A stretch of DNA of 64,000 bases from Micropterus salmoides (lineage: Eukaryota > Chordata > Actinopteri > Centrarchiformes > Centrarchidae), in the NCBI RefSeq assembly GCF_014851395.1, contig NW_024040596.1, forward strand, positions 7,380,155-7,444,154, given 5' to 3'. The translations under genes were made by a program, and so were the position numbers. Of this stretch, positions 12,804 through 24,400 are shown one piece after another. The notes under the pieces were generated by a model that was given only the letters and a program-made list of their open reading frames with translations, did no database searches and was not told the origin of the DNA. Position 1 is the first letter of the stretch. Every line of letters starts with the position of its first letter.

Positions 12804-15800
12804 ATGAGTAATCAAAGGCAGCAGAAGCCTACGCTAACAGGCCAGCGTTTCAAAACCAGAAAAAGAGGTGAGAGGAGAATCTTTAAGGCATCACACAGTT
12901 CTGCATACTACAATTAAAGCTGTCTTGTTTGGATAACATTAGTCCATGGAGAACACCTGCTTGATTGACTCCCAGCTTTTCACAGTACTGGCCTGTCTAT
13001 CCAGCACCTTACCTGCTTCGAATTCCAGACACAGGAGTAGGATTGAAATATGGTAGGGTTGATCACTGAAGACCATGCCTGTAAACGCATTTTAATTGCC
13101 ACTTTTCATACATAGAAAGGTGTCTGGCCCAAAGCATGTTTTGGCAAATAAATGTAGTAAGGCGTGTCGTATTCTTTTACTGCCACTGAAGAGTAGGCCC
13201 ACACACCGTATTCTAACATAATTGTGTTGCCCAATTGAACATAACTTAAATGCTACTTGTGCAAGTAAGAGAATATGTGAATCTGTATATGTTCATGACT
13301 TGAGATTGGAAAAAATCTTTTAGAATGTCATAAGGTCATATGTAAGTGGCAGGGGTAAAGTCAAGTAAATATGTCTTTTCAACAGATGAAAAGGAGAGGT
13401 TTGACCCTTCCCAGTTTCAGGAGAGCATCATACAAGGTCTGAACCAAACTGGCACCGATTTGGAAGCTGTCGCAAAATTCCTGGATGCCTCTGGTGCCAA
13501 GCTTGACTACCGACGCTATGCTGAGACTCTATTCGACATCCTGGTGGCTGGTGGAATGCTGGGTAAGAGGCAGGACTGTTTCATATTGGTACTGCCTTTA
13601 CATAAAAAAGTAGCAAGAAGGCCTTTTTTTGGTGTGGAATTATCCGTTTGCAGGCAATAAAGTCAAACCATGGTAAAGCCTAGCACCATGTGTCATCAGA
13701 TTAATAGTACCCAGGAAAACCTTTCTGGTCTTCATTCAGTTATATGCAACAGAAGACACAAAATCATGCAAAGTAAAGCAACTTATTGGAGGTATGAAAC
13801 ATAAGACACATATAAACACACATCTTAAGAAAATGTGTTTCCTTTCAGCTCCAGGGGGTACCTTGTCAGATGACGTGACCTGCACTGAGTTCTGTCTCTT
13901 CAAAGCACAGGAGGACATGGAGACCATGCAGGCATATGCACAGGTAAACCAATAAATTTTATAAAAAAGTTAACACAGGGAAGTTCAAAAAGGTTTTAGG
14001 TTTATCGAAATAAGAATCAGCTTTATTGCGAGGTATGTGTAGCTACTGTCACCGTGGCAGGAATTATGCAAATGTGTTACACAGTGACAGCCAGGTCAGG
14101 AGAAGTGTTTTCTGTGAGAGACAGTAACTCTCTAAGGTGTGGACTCTGGGCTATGTAAATTTGCAGACCTTTTTCTATACCCCATATTATAGTAATAGTA
14201 ATATTGTATAGTATAATAATGTGGTCACTTAAAAAAAGTCTGTTCGTACCAATAATGAAACAAAATGGTTTATGTTTCATTTAGGTCTTTAACAAGCTCA
14301 TCAGGCGTTACAAATACTTGGAGAAAGGATTTGAGGAGGAGATTAAAAAGGTTTGTCTTTTGCTAAGAGCACCTTTACAGGAACACGTAGTACCTGTCCA
14401 GGGGTCTCATTTATAAAACAGCTGGAAAGGCGCGTATGCTGATTCCTATGCAAAGGTCGTGATCTAAAAAAATAATAATACAATAATAAGTTATAATAAA
14501 CACAAATGGAGATATGCTTTTGCAAAAGATCTATCTAATGTATGTTGCACAGTTCAATCGGGAATCATATTAATTAAGACTAACATGCAGTGTAATATAT
14601 TTTCATAAATAAGGTGAACAGGAGGACAAATTACATTTAAATTGATGCCGTTTTCGATTCCTCTAACAAATACAAGTGCATAGTTTCATATATTGTTATC
14701 GCATGTTTGGTTTGTAATGGGATTTGAATTAAACGCTGTGCACCAACGTTTGGATGTGACGTGTTGCTTGTAAAAACATGGTATGGTAAAATGTAACACT
14801 ATTAAGTAAATCTTTCAGTCTGCAACTTATGTCACACAAAACAAGTCATAGTTCTTTGAACTCATCGGCAGCCTCGTTAAGTAAGTAGGGTGTTTGTGTA
14901 GTCTAAATAAATGTTTAAACACAAGTGGAATGCATTTGGTTTACTGTCTTTTCAACCGAGGAAATTATGTACCCCAAATAGTCGAAGATTCGATGCTTTG
15001 ATGGGCGGATCCTGATTCAACTGTCATTCTCACAGTCGAAGCTTCGCAGCGTGGATCATGCCATTTTGGCGATATGGCGGTGCTTGACGTCTGATTTTAC
15101 GTAGAACTGCCAGTGTACTCCCAATAAGGTAATATACAGCCTATTACAATATACATTTCAACGTTTAATGCTGTAAATAAACATGTAAAAAGAATAAAAC
15201 TTTCAATAAAGTGCGTAACCCTAACCCTGCTGAAGAGACGAAGCCCCAACTTCACTGGTGCTCGCGGGACTTTCGGATAATTTATCACCGTTGATGAACA
15301 CACAAAGAATATTTTATCGTTTTTAAATACCCGGCTACTTTAAATAGACCCGCGAGGAACCGTGACGTGCATTCAGTTGTCGGCAGCAGTAATGCATGCA
15401 CTTCCTATGTTTCGTCCGTTCACAGGATTTAGTTGTCTTTCCTACGTACGGTTTTATAAATGAGACCCCAGGTCTTACAATTCATGACTATTTTAATCCA
15501 ACCTAAATGTAAAAAATATATATATGTCTGACTCAATTAAGCCTACAGGATTGTGTTTATGTTTGCTCTTTGGCAGCTGCTGCTGTTTCTCAAGGGCTTC
15601 ACAGAGTCTGAGCGCAACAAGCTGGCCATGCTAACAGGAATTCTGCTGGCCAACGGCAATCTCTCTGCATCCATTCTTAACAGCCTCTTCAATGAGAACT
15701 TAGTCAAAGAAGGTACCTACTTCTGGGTGTGCCTAGCTGTGTTGTTTCACAGATAAGTCGTACTTGGACTGAGCTAAAATAATTAAATGTAATGGGGGAG

Positions 15801-18800
15801 GGGTCGTCTCGTCGTCTTCAAATTCATCTTCAAACACAATATGAACCTGTGTTTTTATCTCTTTAATACCTCTCGCCCAAAATCTGTCTTTTTAAAATGC
15901 ACAGCGGATTGTTGTCACAATGATTTCCTAACAATTATCTCACATTTTAAAGATAAAAGTGAAAATTAATATTTTAAGATTTACATCTTAAAGCGCTCCT
16001 CAATGCTTTACAATCAAGATACAGATAAGCAATCATGCCAACAAGACACTAGCCAGACACTACCGCTGTAAACAGTTCATTTATCAGATCAGATATTTGG
16101 TCAAGAAGAGTGAAAACCTTGTTTAGTCCTTTCTTGAAAAAGCTGCTACCCACAGTTTCCCATCCCAAATCTAGTGCAAACTGCACAATGGATCAGTGAC
16201 ACAATCAATCTCGGTTTCTGAGTTGTACATAATGAACAGCAGTAGATGCCTACAGCCATGTCTGATAACGGTGGCATCGGTTAAAGATGCATCAAGCATA
16301 TACATTGCTGTTTAACCTTCAGGATTTCTGAGTCATTCAATTAGGGAAATCAAATAGTTCCTGCACGGCATAAACCATGATTAAAAAAGTATTCCTCCAT
16401 TTCAGTTGATACATGTTAAATGTGAGAGGTGACCTATGATGCCGTTTGCAGACTTGCTTAGACGTATTGTACATGTTGTAATGATATCTAAATGTTTTGT
16501 TTGTTTTTTCTTTGGGGCGATTGTTTAGCTCATGTTAATTACTCACCAAGAAATCAAAGCAAGTGCCTACATTGTATTTTTTCTGAAAGATAAGTATAGC
16601 AAGAAATATCCTTCTGCAATTCTAAAGATGAAAGCATTTGAAATCCTTGACTACAAAAATGAGAGATTTAGGGAAATTTCCATAAACAATTTAAGCTTTT
16701 GTCAGCTGGCAGTCACTTAACTTGGTGGTTTATAAACTGACACAACAAGTTACTGTGAAAGAAATAAAACCAACAAAGAGCAGCGGATCAAACTATAGTC
16801 CAACCAATACTGGATTTATTAGGCTAATATCGATATTTGAAGGCTGCTAACAATCTTGGCCAATATTTATTTATAAATGTAAAACTAAACTAGCATTTCT
16901 ATCCCTTAATAAAGTGGTGAACTAAAAACTGTGACAAAGACGTAACGAGTGGTAAATTTTACAGTTGAAAAATGAACTTGTCGTTGCTTTCTGATGGACA
17001 AAGTATGTAAAGAGACCATGTTTCTCAAATGCCTCAAATATTTTCGGAATTTCCATACTGCAGCTTCGGTCGATAACACGATACCAGCATATCTGCATTA
17101 CATGCTTTGTCTAACATCACTTCAAGATAAAAGTTGCACTTGAACCCACCACAAAGACTTTGGCCAAGATACACGTAGAGGCAACCCCATGACAGGAAAT
17201 TATTAGGTTTTATATATATATATATATATATATGCGTTTAAATGGTCTCGTTGCATGCTTATATATTGATAATGTCTGGGGAAAAAAGATGCAGATGGTA
17301 CTTTGAAGTTTTGCTTTGCGTTGTTAGAATGTCGTCTTTGGTGAGTCAAAGGGGGGGAAAAAAGGGACTGCAAAAACTATGCCTGATGGATGGCGCCTGA
17401 TGGCTTAATGTATCAGGCCCCTATGATAGATGGAAGACAGCGGTCTCTGATATCATGTTCACTGAAACCATAGTACATTTAGTTTAGATATAGATGCATA
17501 TTTAATACACTTGTGGTCCATATTAATTTAGTTGACTACGTGATTGTATTTTTAGGCATTGTTCCAGTTAAAACCTGTCTAATCGCATCCTGGGGAGTTG
17601 TTTACCAATGGATTACTCAGGCCTAACTTTATCCTGGCAGGTCTGCTAGCAACAGCTGACACATCTTTATGCATTTGTTCAGGTGTTTCAGCGTGCTTTG
17701 CAGTAAAACTCTTCAAATCCTGGCTTTCTGAAAAGGACATCAACTCTGTTTCTGCCAGTCTCCGAAAGGTTGGCATGGACAACAGGCTCATGGTGAGAAT
17801 GACATCTCAGATACATAAATCTTTACAATGCAGAGATGATGCGTTGTGCTTTGCAATGCTGTAAGGGTGTTTGCATTCTAAATGACAATGAAAATAAAAT
17901 GAATAATCTGCGTGAATTTATAGGGATGCACCTATCCAATACTGATAACAGATACCGGCCCGATACTGACTCAAATAGCTGGATCAGGTATCGTGACTGT
18001 GGGGCCGCAGTAGTACGTTGGTAGACCCGAACATTTTACTAAGAGAGCTAACAGAGCATGGCGGGATCTGAAAACAAGGGGTCAGCAGTTTCAAAATCAG
18101 CTTTATTTGCCAGGTATGTGTACACATTCGAGGAATTTGACTCTGGATTGTACATTGCTCACAATGGGCTTACTTATACAATAATAAAAAATATCAAACA
18201 CAGGCTACACAATATATATATATATATACACACACACACAATAAACAAAACAAAATACAGAAAGATTGACACAATAGTGCAATGAGCAGAGTGCAAAGGA
18301 TGCAGGAGTGAATTATTTTTATTATGTACGCGTCGGAGATGGATGAGATATACAGGTACATGTACACAGTGCGATGGTGCAAAGGATGCTGGAATAAATA
18401 AGTATTATGTGCAGGTGTTATGTACTTGAGGCAGGTGGATTTGGTATTCAGTATATACAATATGAACTGAAATAGAGAATAATGAATAAATAATTGGTAA
18501 TCAGTAAACAGGTGGCTGATTAGAGGCATAGTTACTGGGCTTATTGCACAGAAGTTGTTCCTGACCCTGTGGGTCCGAAATCAGCTGTTCATCAGAGTGA
18601 TGGCTTGTGGGAAGAAACTGTTCCTGAGTCTGTTGTTTTGGAGGCATTTCACTCGTGATCAAGCCTGATGTTGCCTTATACATAAAATAATGATTCCCAG
18701 TCTCTTCCTCACATTGAGGCTTATTAATTTTACACTGGTATCAGATCGGTACTCGGCATCGGCCTTTACATCTCTAGCCATTTCCCTTCTGTAATGAATA

Positions 18801-20720
18801 AAGTATCTATCTCTCTCTCTCTCTCTATCTCTCATCTCTGTCTAGTACATATCTTTCTAGGCATCAAGTACAATTAATGAAAAAATGCTTCTCAATTGCT
18901 TAAGATATGTTCCATTCAATATTTGACTGTTCTCTTTTAGGAGCTTTTCCCTGCAAACAAGCGCAGTTGTGAGCACTTTTCAAAGTACTTCACAGACGCT
19001 GGGCTCAAGGAGCTTTCGGACTTTGCCAGAAACCAGCAGTCCATAGGTGCTCGGAAGGAGCTCCAGAAAGAACTTCAGGAGCAAATGTCACGTGGAGATC
19101 CCCTCAAAGATGTAAGCCTTGCTAGTCTTGCAGCTCTTTTACATTAACTTGAGTCCCTTTTTGTGTATCACACCACTGAGGGTAGCACTTAGGATTGCTT
19201 TCTTCTTAACCTCTGCCCCCTTTCGTCTTGAGAAGCACTGGACTGTAGTGAATCAATGACAAGTTGCTGAAATTTACTCAACCGGAAAATATATTGTCTG
19301 CTCCTGCGAGCCTCTGTGTCCTGCCAGGGTTCTCGCACCTCAGACTCTTCGGCAGGATTTGATGAGCAATAAGCCTCAGCGTATGCTGGCCACGGTTTGC
19401 CTGCTTTGCCAATAATGTGTGTTCCATCTCTGGGCTCGGGGTCTTGCAGATCATCGCCTACGTCCGAGAGGAAATCAAGAAGAACAACATCTCCGAGCAG
19501 ACAATGATTGGATTAATTTGGTCCAGTGTAATGAGCTCCGTGGAGTGGAACAAGAAGGAGGAGCTAGTCACAGAACAAGCCATCAAACTTTTAAAGGTGA
19601 CACTTCTGATATATGGCTCTGCTGTTCCCCCACTCTGTGGCAGTCATGACAACATGCTTGGAAAGGAGAGATCTAAAGTAACTTCGTCGGATGTCACTGT
19701 TAAATTGTGCCTTAAAGATGTTTCAAAATCCAGGCTACTGTAGGCTTTGAACTTAGCAGAGAGGATAATTGATTTACTAACCGAAAGCCATTCCACTGAC
19801 AAAGTGAAAGTAATGGAAGAAATCTGATAAATATTCTGAATGTTTTTCCCCCTCCACCTCTCCACCCCTTCTATGAATCTTTACAATTTCTGTACAACTC
19901 TAACTCTGATTTCTCCTGTTTTACATTCTCAGCAATACAGCCCACTGTTGAAAGCGTTTACCTCCCAGGGCCTCTCTGAACTTACCCTCCTACTGAAGAT
20001 CCAGGAGTACTGTTACGACAACATCCACTTCATGAAGGCCTTCCAGAAAATCGTTGTACTGCTCTACAAAGGTAAATTTTTTTGTGTCGTTGGGACTAAT
20101 TTTTCTACACTCACATTTGTAGAAAAAAATTTTATTTCATAGCAGGAGGCACTAAAGGCATGTGTGAAGAATGACAGATGGCCAGAGATTATATACTGTT
20201 TGTCTTGATCGATGTCATCAACCCAGTATCATTGCCCGGCGACATTCATTTGTGCTGCTGGGTCATGATAAACAGAATTCATTTTTGTTGCTTTTTTCCT
20301 CTATATTCTTGTTTTTTTGTTTTCTTTAAGCGGATGTCTTGAGTGAAGAGGCAATTCTGAAGTGGTACAATGAAGCCCACCTTGCCAAAGGAAAGAGTGT
20401 TTTCCTTGAACAGATGAAAAAGTTTGTTGAATGGCTCAAGAACGCTGAGGAAGGTGAGCACCTCACCATCTCCTTTTTTCTGTCTTTGTCAGTCTGTGTT
20501 TTTGCTTCTATCTCGCACAGCCAGAGGTTGCTATAAAACATGGCATGGGTTTGCGCTGAATAACAGATTCACCCCTTGTATTTTCATTTTTTTCCTGCCC
20601 CACTTCTAAATGTAAATGCCGTCGGTGGTAAAGCTTAGTGTGCGTTGACGTTTGAGCATAGTGCTGACTGATGTTTTCTTTTTTCCAGAGTCCGAGTCTG
20701 AGGAAGAGGAGGCAGACTGA
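12804..20720 (+). CDS. bzw1: Basic leucine zipper and W2 domain-containing protein 1 (eIF5-mimic protein), complete spliced gene
   Basis: The product mimics the C-terminal W2 domain of eIF5, binds eIF2 and eIF3, and tightens start-codon selection in the cytoplasm (known for BZW1/BZW2). Coding exons: 12804-12867, 13386-13562, 13849-13943, 14285-14350, 15577-15712, 17683-17792, 18941-19111, 19450-19596, 19933-20071, 20331-20453, 20689-20720. All have GT/AG borders and compatible phases, and together give 1260 nt, i.e. 419 residues plus stop, the same length as human BZW1. The protein opens MSNQRQQKPTLTGQRFKTRK. It carries FDILVAGGMLAPGGT near residue 75, YKYLEKGFEEEIKKLLLFLK near 130, and the W2 region at about 250-415 ending FVEWLKNAEEESESEEEEAD with an acidic aromatic box. 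Residues such as GLNQTGTDLEAV and QQSIGARKELQKE favour BZW1 over BZW2. Which teleost duplicate (a or b) it is cannot be told. The start ATG has T at -3 and A at +4, a weak context. No disablement seen. Confidence 0.96.
13996..14100 (-). repeat. Degraded LINE 3'-tail copy in bzw1 intron 4
   Basis: AATCAGCTTTATTGCGAGG followed by TATGTGTAG resembles the starts of the copies at 18092 and 31187 (AATCAGTTTTATTGCCAGG), the reversed 3' ends of L2/CR1-like LINEs. Only a short stretch is recognisable and it decays quickly. Confidence 0.45.
14399..15471. mobile_element. Nonautonomous DNA transposon in bzw1 intron 5, perfect 19-bp inverted ends
   Basis: GGGGTCTCATTTATAAAAC at 14401-14419 is the exact reverse complement of 15451-15469, bracketing about 1.07 kb. 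With the next bases the ends read CAGGGGTC on the left and GACCCCAG on the right, which resembles hAT termini. No transposase reading frame was found inside. The 8-bp flanks TACCTGTC and GTCTTACA do not match as a target duplication, so superfamily and exact borders are uncertain. The element sits wholly between intact splice sites and does not disturb bzw1. Confidence 0.7.
17211..17232. repeat. (TA)n microsatellite in bzw1 intron 6
   Basis: Eleven TA units. Confidence 0.95.
17922..18776. mobile_element. hAT-like element in bzw1 intron 7, split by a LINE tail
   Basis: The left end TAGGGATGCACC (17921-17932) is followed by ATACTGATA and ACCGGCCCGATACTGA. The right end, read in reverse complement, is TAGAGATGTAAAGGCCGATG with a similar GATACCAG stretch. 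These GATGCACC and CGATAC-rich imperfect termini are typical of teleost hAT (ZBED-like) elements. The middle is occupied by a reversed LINE 3' region (18088-18692). No clean 8-bp target duplication was seen. Confidence 0.5.
18088..18692 (-). mobile_element. L2/CR1-like LINE 3' end, reversed, inserted in hAT-like element
   Basis: Read on the minus strand, 18650-18590 encodes a LINE ORF2 carboxyl end (NNRLRNSFFPQAITLMNS, then stop). It is followed by an untranslated tail that ends at CTGATTTTG near 18088. Similar tails lie at 31187-31380 and 57676-57925. Only the last part of the LINE is present, as expected of 5'-truncated insertions. Confidence 0.65.
18807..18834. repeat. (CT)n microsatellite in bzw1 intron 7
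   Basis: TCTCTCTCTCTCTCTCTCT-type run with one interruption. Confidence 0.9.
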
Positions 20721-21420
20721 GGACCCTACAGCTATAACTACCATCTTGATTTGTATGTTTTCATTAACATAGCTCCAGATGCAGTAGAAGGATTTATTAC
20801 AGCCTGTCTAGATTTTGTTTTTTCCTGTTCTATTCCCTACCTCCTCATATCTAGTTCAACTGTAATGTAAGGGCTTTAATACTGTTTTGATTTTCATCAT
20901 GTTTTCTGTCAGAATCAATACTCTTCTTTATACTCCTTTAGGAGCTGGTCACAGTGCCACATTTAGCTAAATAATTCAAAACCCCTTTCATGTAACAACG
21001 GGGCCTTTTTTTGTTTTTTTGGATAAATGGTTCCCTTTAAAATTAGCTAGTTTGGGGGGCATATTTCACAGCTAGGTATTTAGTCATGGGACTTCTCTTT
21101 GCCAGAGGTCCATCTGTGCAGCCATGATATCTTGGTCCTCTTAAAAGCAAATTGTTTTTGTAACCTCATTTTACATTTCTGCCAATTATGTGACAATGTT
21201 TGAATTTTTTGACAGTTCATTGTGCTCATTGCACATCTTTCTCCATCATTGGTGACAGAGATGTGCCATTTTAAATGGCAGTGGTGATGGTTGCAATGTC
21301 CCATGAAATGAACTTTATTTGTTCTATACATCTTATGTATCAGAACCATGCTAGCTTTGTCGTTTTTATTCCTTTATCATAGTTTGACTTTTTAAAATAA
21401 AATGGAAATTAATCGTTTTC
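20721..21420 (+). other. bzw1: bzw1 3' untranslated region with poly(A) signal
   Basis: The stop TGA at 20718-20720 is followed by about 0.7 kb of AT-rich noncoding DNA. The canonical signal AATAAA at 21396-21401 would place cleavage near 21415-21425. No other AATAAA precedes it in this 3' region, so it is the likely end of the transcript. Confidence 0.6.
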
Positions 21421-24400
21421 ATTACTGAGTTATTTACTATTACATTTTGTCAATCCAATAACTACAGTGAGAACATACCTAGGAGTAATATTATGAGCAA
21501 TTAGGTTAAATTAGCAGAGATATATATATATACAGCCAATCATATGGAAAGGCTCTTGCAGAAATTCAGGGAAATCCATCTGTCACAGATCAGCCTGTGT
21601 TCCCTCGAATATTTCCATTGGTTGGTCTACTCTAGCCTCACCTAATCAAGTAATCAAGAAAGGCAGCCTAGCATGCGTGACTTGAGGTGCAAACAACCAT
21701 CTCATTCACCTCACTTCTATCCCACTTTAAATGGTAATTATGGCTCAGTCAAGCATGCAAAAATGAGTGAGATGGTGATTCGAGATGTTAAAAACGGAGG
21801 TCCATGCACATACATTATGACAAGTCATTTTTACAAAGCCTAAAAAAACAGAGGGATAACTTTAATGCTTCGCCGCAAAACAAATTTTGAGTGCATATTT
21901 AACCTCATGCCTGGCCGGTGATTTTGAAGTGTGAGGAAACTTAGTTTGGATTTCCCAAAAAACGAGATATTTTTTAATTTATACTTTTTACATCAGAGGG
22001 CCTGGGTTTCGAACAAGTGTTGAAGCAAGACCAGTATCTCTTCCTCTGAAAAGGATCCATTCATGCGTACTTGAGCAGAACTGTTGAGGAAAAATATTCA
22101 CTTCAGCACAGTTACTTGGTCCTTGAACACATTTGAGTGGTTATGGAAAAAAGTACAGTACGTACGTCAGGAGGAAGCTGAATGCCTGAACAGTAATTGT
22201 TTACATCTAGGTCAAATTTTTGTTAAGTGTATTTCTACAATGACCTTAAACATTAGTAGAATGGGTAATATAGTCAAGTCATATACAAAGGAATACGGTG
22301 CGGTAAAGCAGAGCACAAAGAACATTATCGATTGATAATCAGTTTCACTCAGTACCAACAGATGGCAGTAAGTCCTTAAGAGATGCTTCCTCCTATTAAA
22401 ACCTTCCACAGTTTAGGAGCCAAGCTCAAATGGAAAATGCCATTTTGAAGAAACCAGACTAGAAAGTATTAGACACCAGGCACAACTACAAAGTATCTGA
22501 CACGAGTATTTTCTCTGCCTCTCTGTCCCAGGAGGATTTGTTTGCCTTTTGGTTTTATTTAGTCGCTCTAAAGAACATGAAACAATTTGGGAGAGTGACA
22601 TGCCGGCAGGGGGGAAACACAGCTGCTTTTGAGATTTGTGTGCGAGAGCGTGTGCACATTTGTGTGTGTGCAGTGCTGAATGGCAATGATGCCACCCCTC
22701 CCTCCGCCCTCTTCCTGTGCAAAGCATTGGCAATACGATCTTGGTGCGACTGTTATCTGCTTGCTACAAGTGCTGCCTCACTTCACACCACACACAGAGC
22801 TCCTCCCTGCATGTCATTTTGTACAGGCACAGCGTATGGCGGCATACTGAAGAACCTGCTATAATGAGTACACACTGTGTCCTGACACACATGTTTGTTT
22901 TGCTTATTGCTGCCATTTTTAAGCCACTACATATGCTGTGGATATACAGTGGATCTGTTTTGGGTTTTTTTTACCAGTGTATCTCAAGGCATGTCAAGCT
23001 GTGGAAACTGGAGGTGTTCAACATACTCTACAAGACAGACTTAAACTTGTCTCTCAGTGACAGGAAGGCCAGAGGTGTCTGCATTCCCTTAGTGACTTTT
23101 TATGCATGTTTTCATGTCATCATCCTGCAGCATTCACAACAAAAATGTTTGAATTTTGTAATCATTTGTTTTTCACTGACATGAAAACAAATATGTCAGA
23201 CACAACTTGAAGAAAAGAACACTGACTTGATTTGTTTTTTAGAAGAATCTGTCTCAGTTGGAGTGCTTGAACTGAACAGACCAGCACAATGTGCCAGGGA
23301 ATGCCAGGGGAGTTGTGGAGAGCAATTATTGTGAATTTCACACTGCGGCTTTGGTCAGTAAACATGACTCAGACTGCAATGCAGAACTTATCTGAATAAT
23401 GTCAGAAAACAGCAGGAGACAGAGCAACGGCTCTTTTGAATGAAAAGGGAGAGACTTGGGATAATTACTCGGGGTATCACCACCCCAAAACATGCAGTTT
23501 TAGATTGGGCACATTGCAAGTGATATCTGTTTGCTTTGAATTTAAAGCAGCATTGTGTCGCAGGCCAGTTTGTTCTGCTCTGCTGCTGTTGTGTTTATGG
23601 ACGACACTCTAATGCTGGGCTTAGCACCCAGGTGAAATATGGAAATGAGGATCAACATGTTGACTCACTAAATGCCGCCAATTTGTCCTCGGATCAACTT
23701 TTGCCAAACAACCTAAAGCAGGTGCAGCCTTCCCCACCTCAACGTAGTCATATTACGGACGACTGAGCACCTCTGTGACAGGAAATAGCTGCTAAGCTTT
23801 TAAAACCAAGAGAGCTGAAGAGTCTTTGGGTTATAGACAGCCGCTGTTGTGTGTCAGCTGTCCTCACTCAGCTCCTGTTGGTCAGCTTTGTCTCCTGGAG
23901 GCAGGCAGCACATGGCTGCCTTGGAAACTACCACCTATTTGCAGGAAAAACACCTAAAATAACATAACCAGTAAGCTTAAATGCATAATTCTGGTCTCTT
24001 TTGATAGGTCAGAAGCTAAGGAATATGAATCCATATGCTATTTTTGGCCTGAAAACAGTAAGTTGTAATTTTAAATGTAAATTGGTGCGTTTTTCGTTAT
24101 TGTTAGCCGGCTAATTAGTGAGTTTGTTGATTTGAGTGATATGAGTTTCACAGCTAATCAGAACTGGAGCTGAGCTAAGTTTAGATGGCAATGACTGCAG
24201 GCATGTACAGTATTCACAGAGTAATATATGTTGTGATATAAGCTGGATAAAAATGGTTGGTTTGAGATTCTAGCAGAGCCTCCTAGCTTCACGGAGGTGT
24301 ATAACATGGATGGGGTGATGTAATACTAGATTCGGAGATGATGTTCCTCAAAAAAAATTCATGGAAAATATCTCGCTGCCCCCAGGACCGGGGGCGTCAG

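Noticed and set aside
15217..15228. Telomere-like CCCTAACCCTG
   Set aside because: Less than two units, inside a DNA transposon; chance.
22717..23184. 155-codon open frame on the plus strand
   Set aside because: Longest chance frame downstream of bzw1; low-complexity composition, no known domain, no splice or promoter context.
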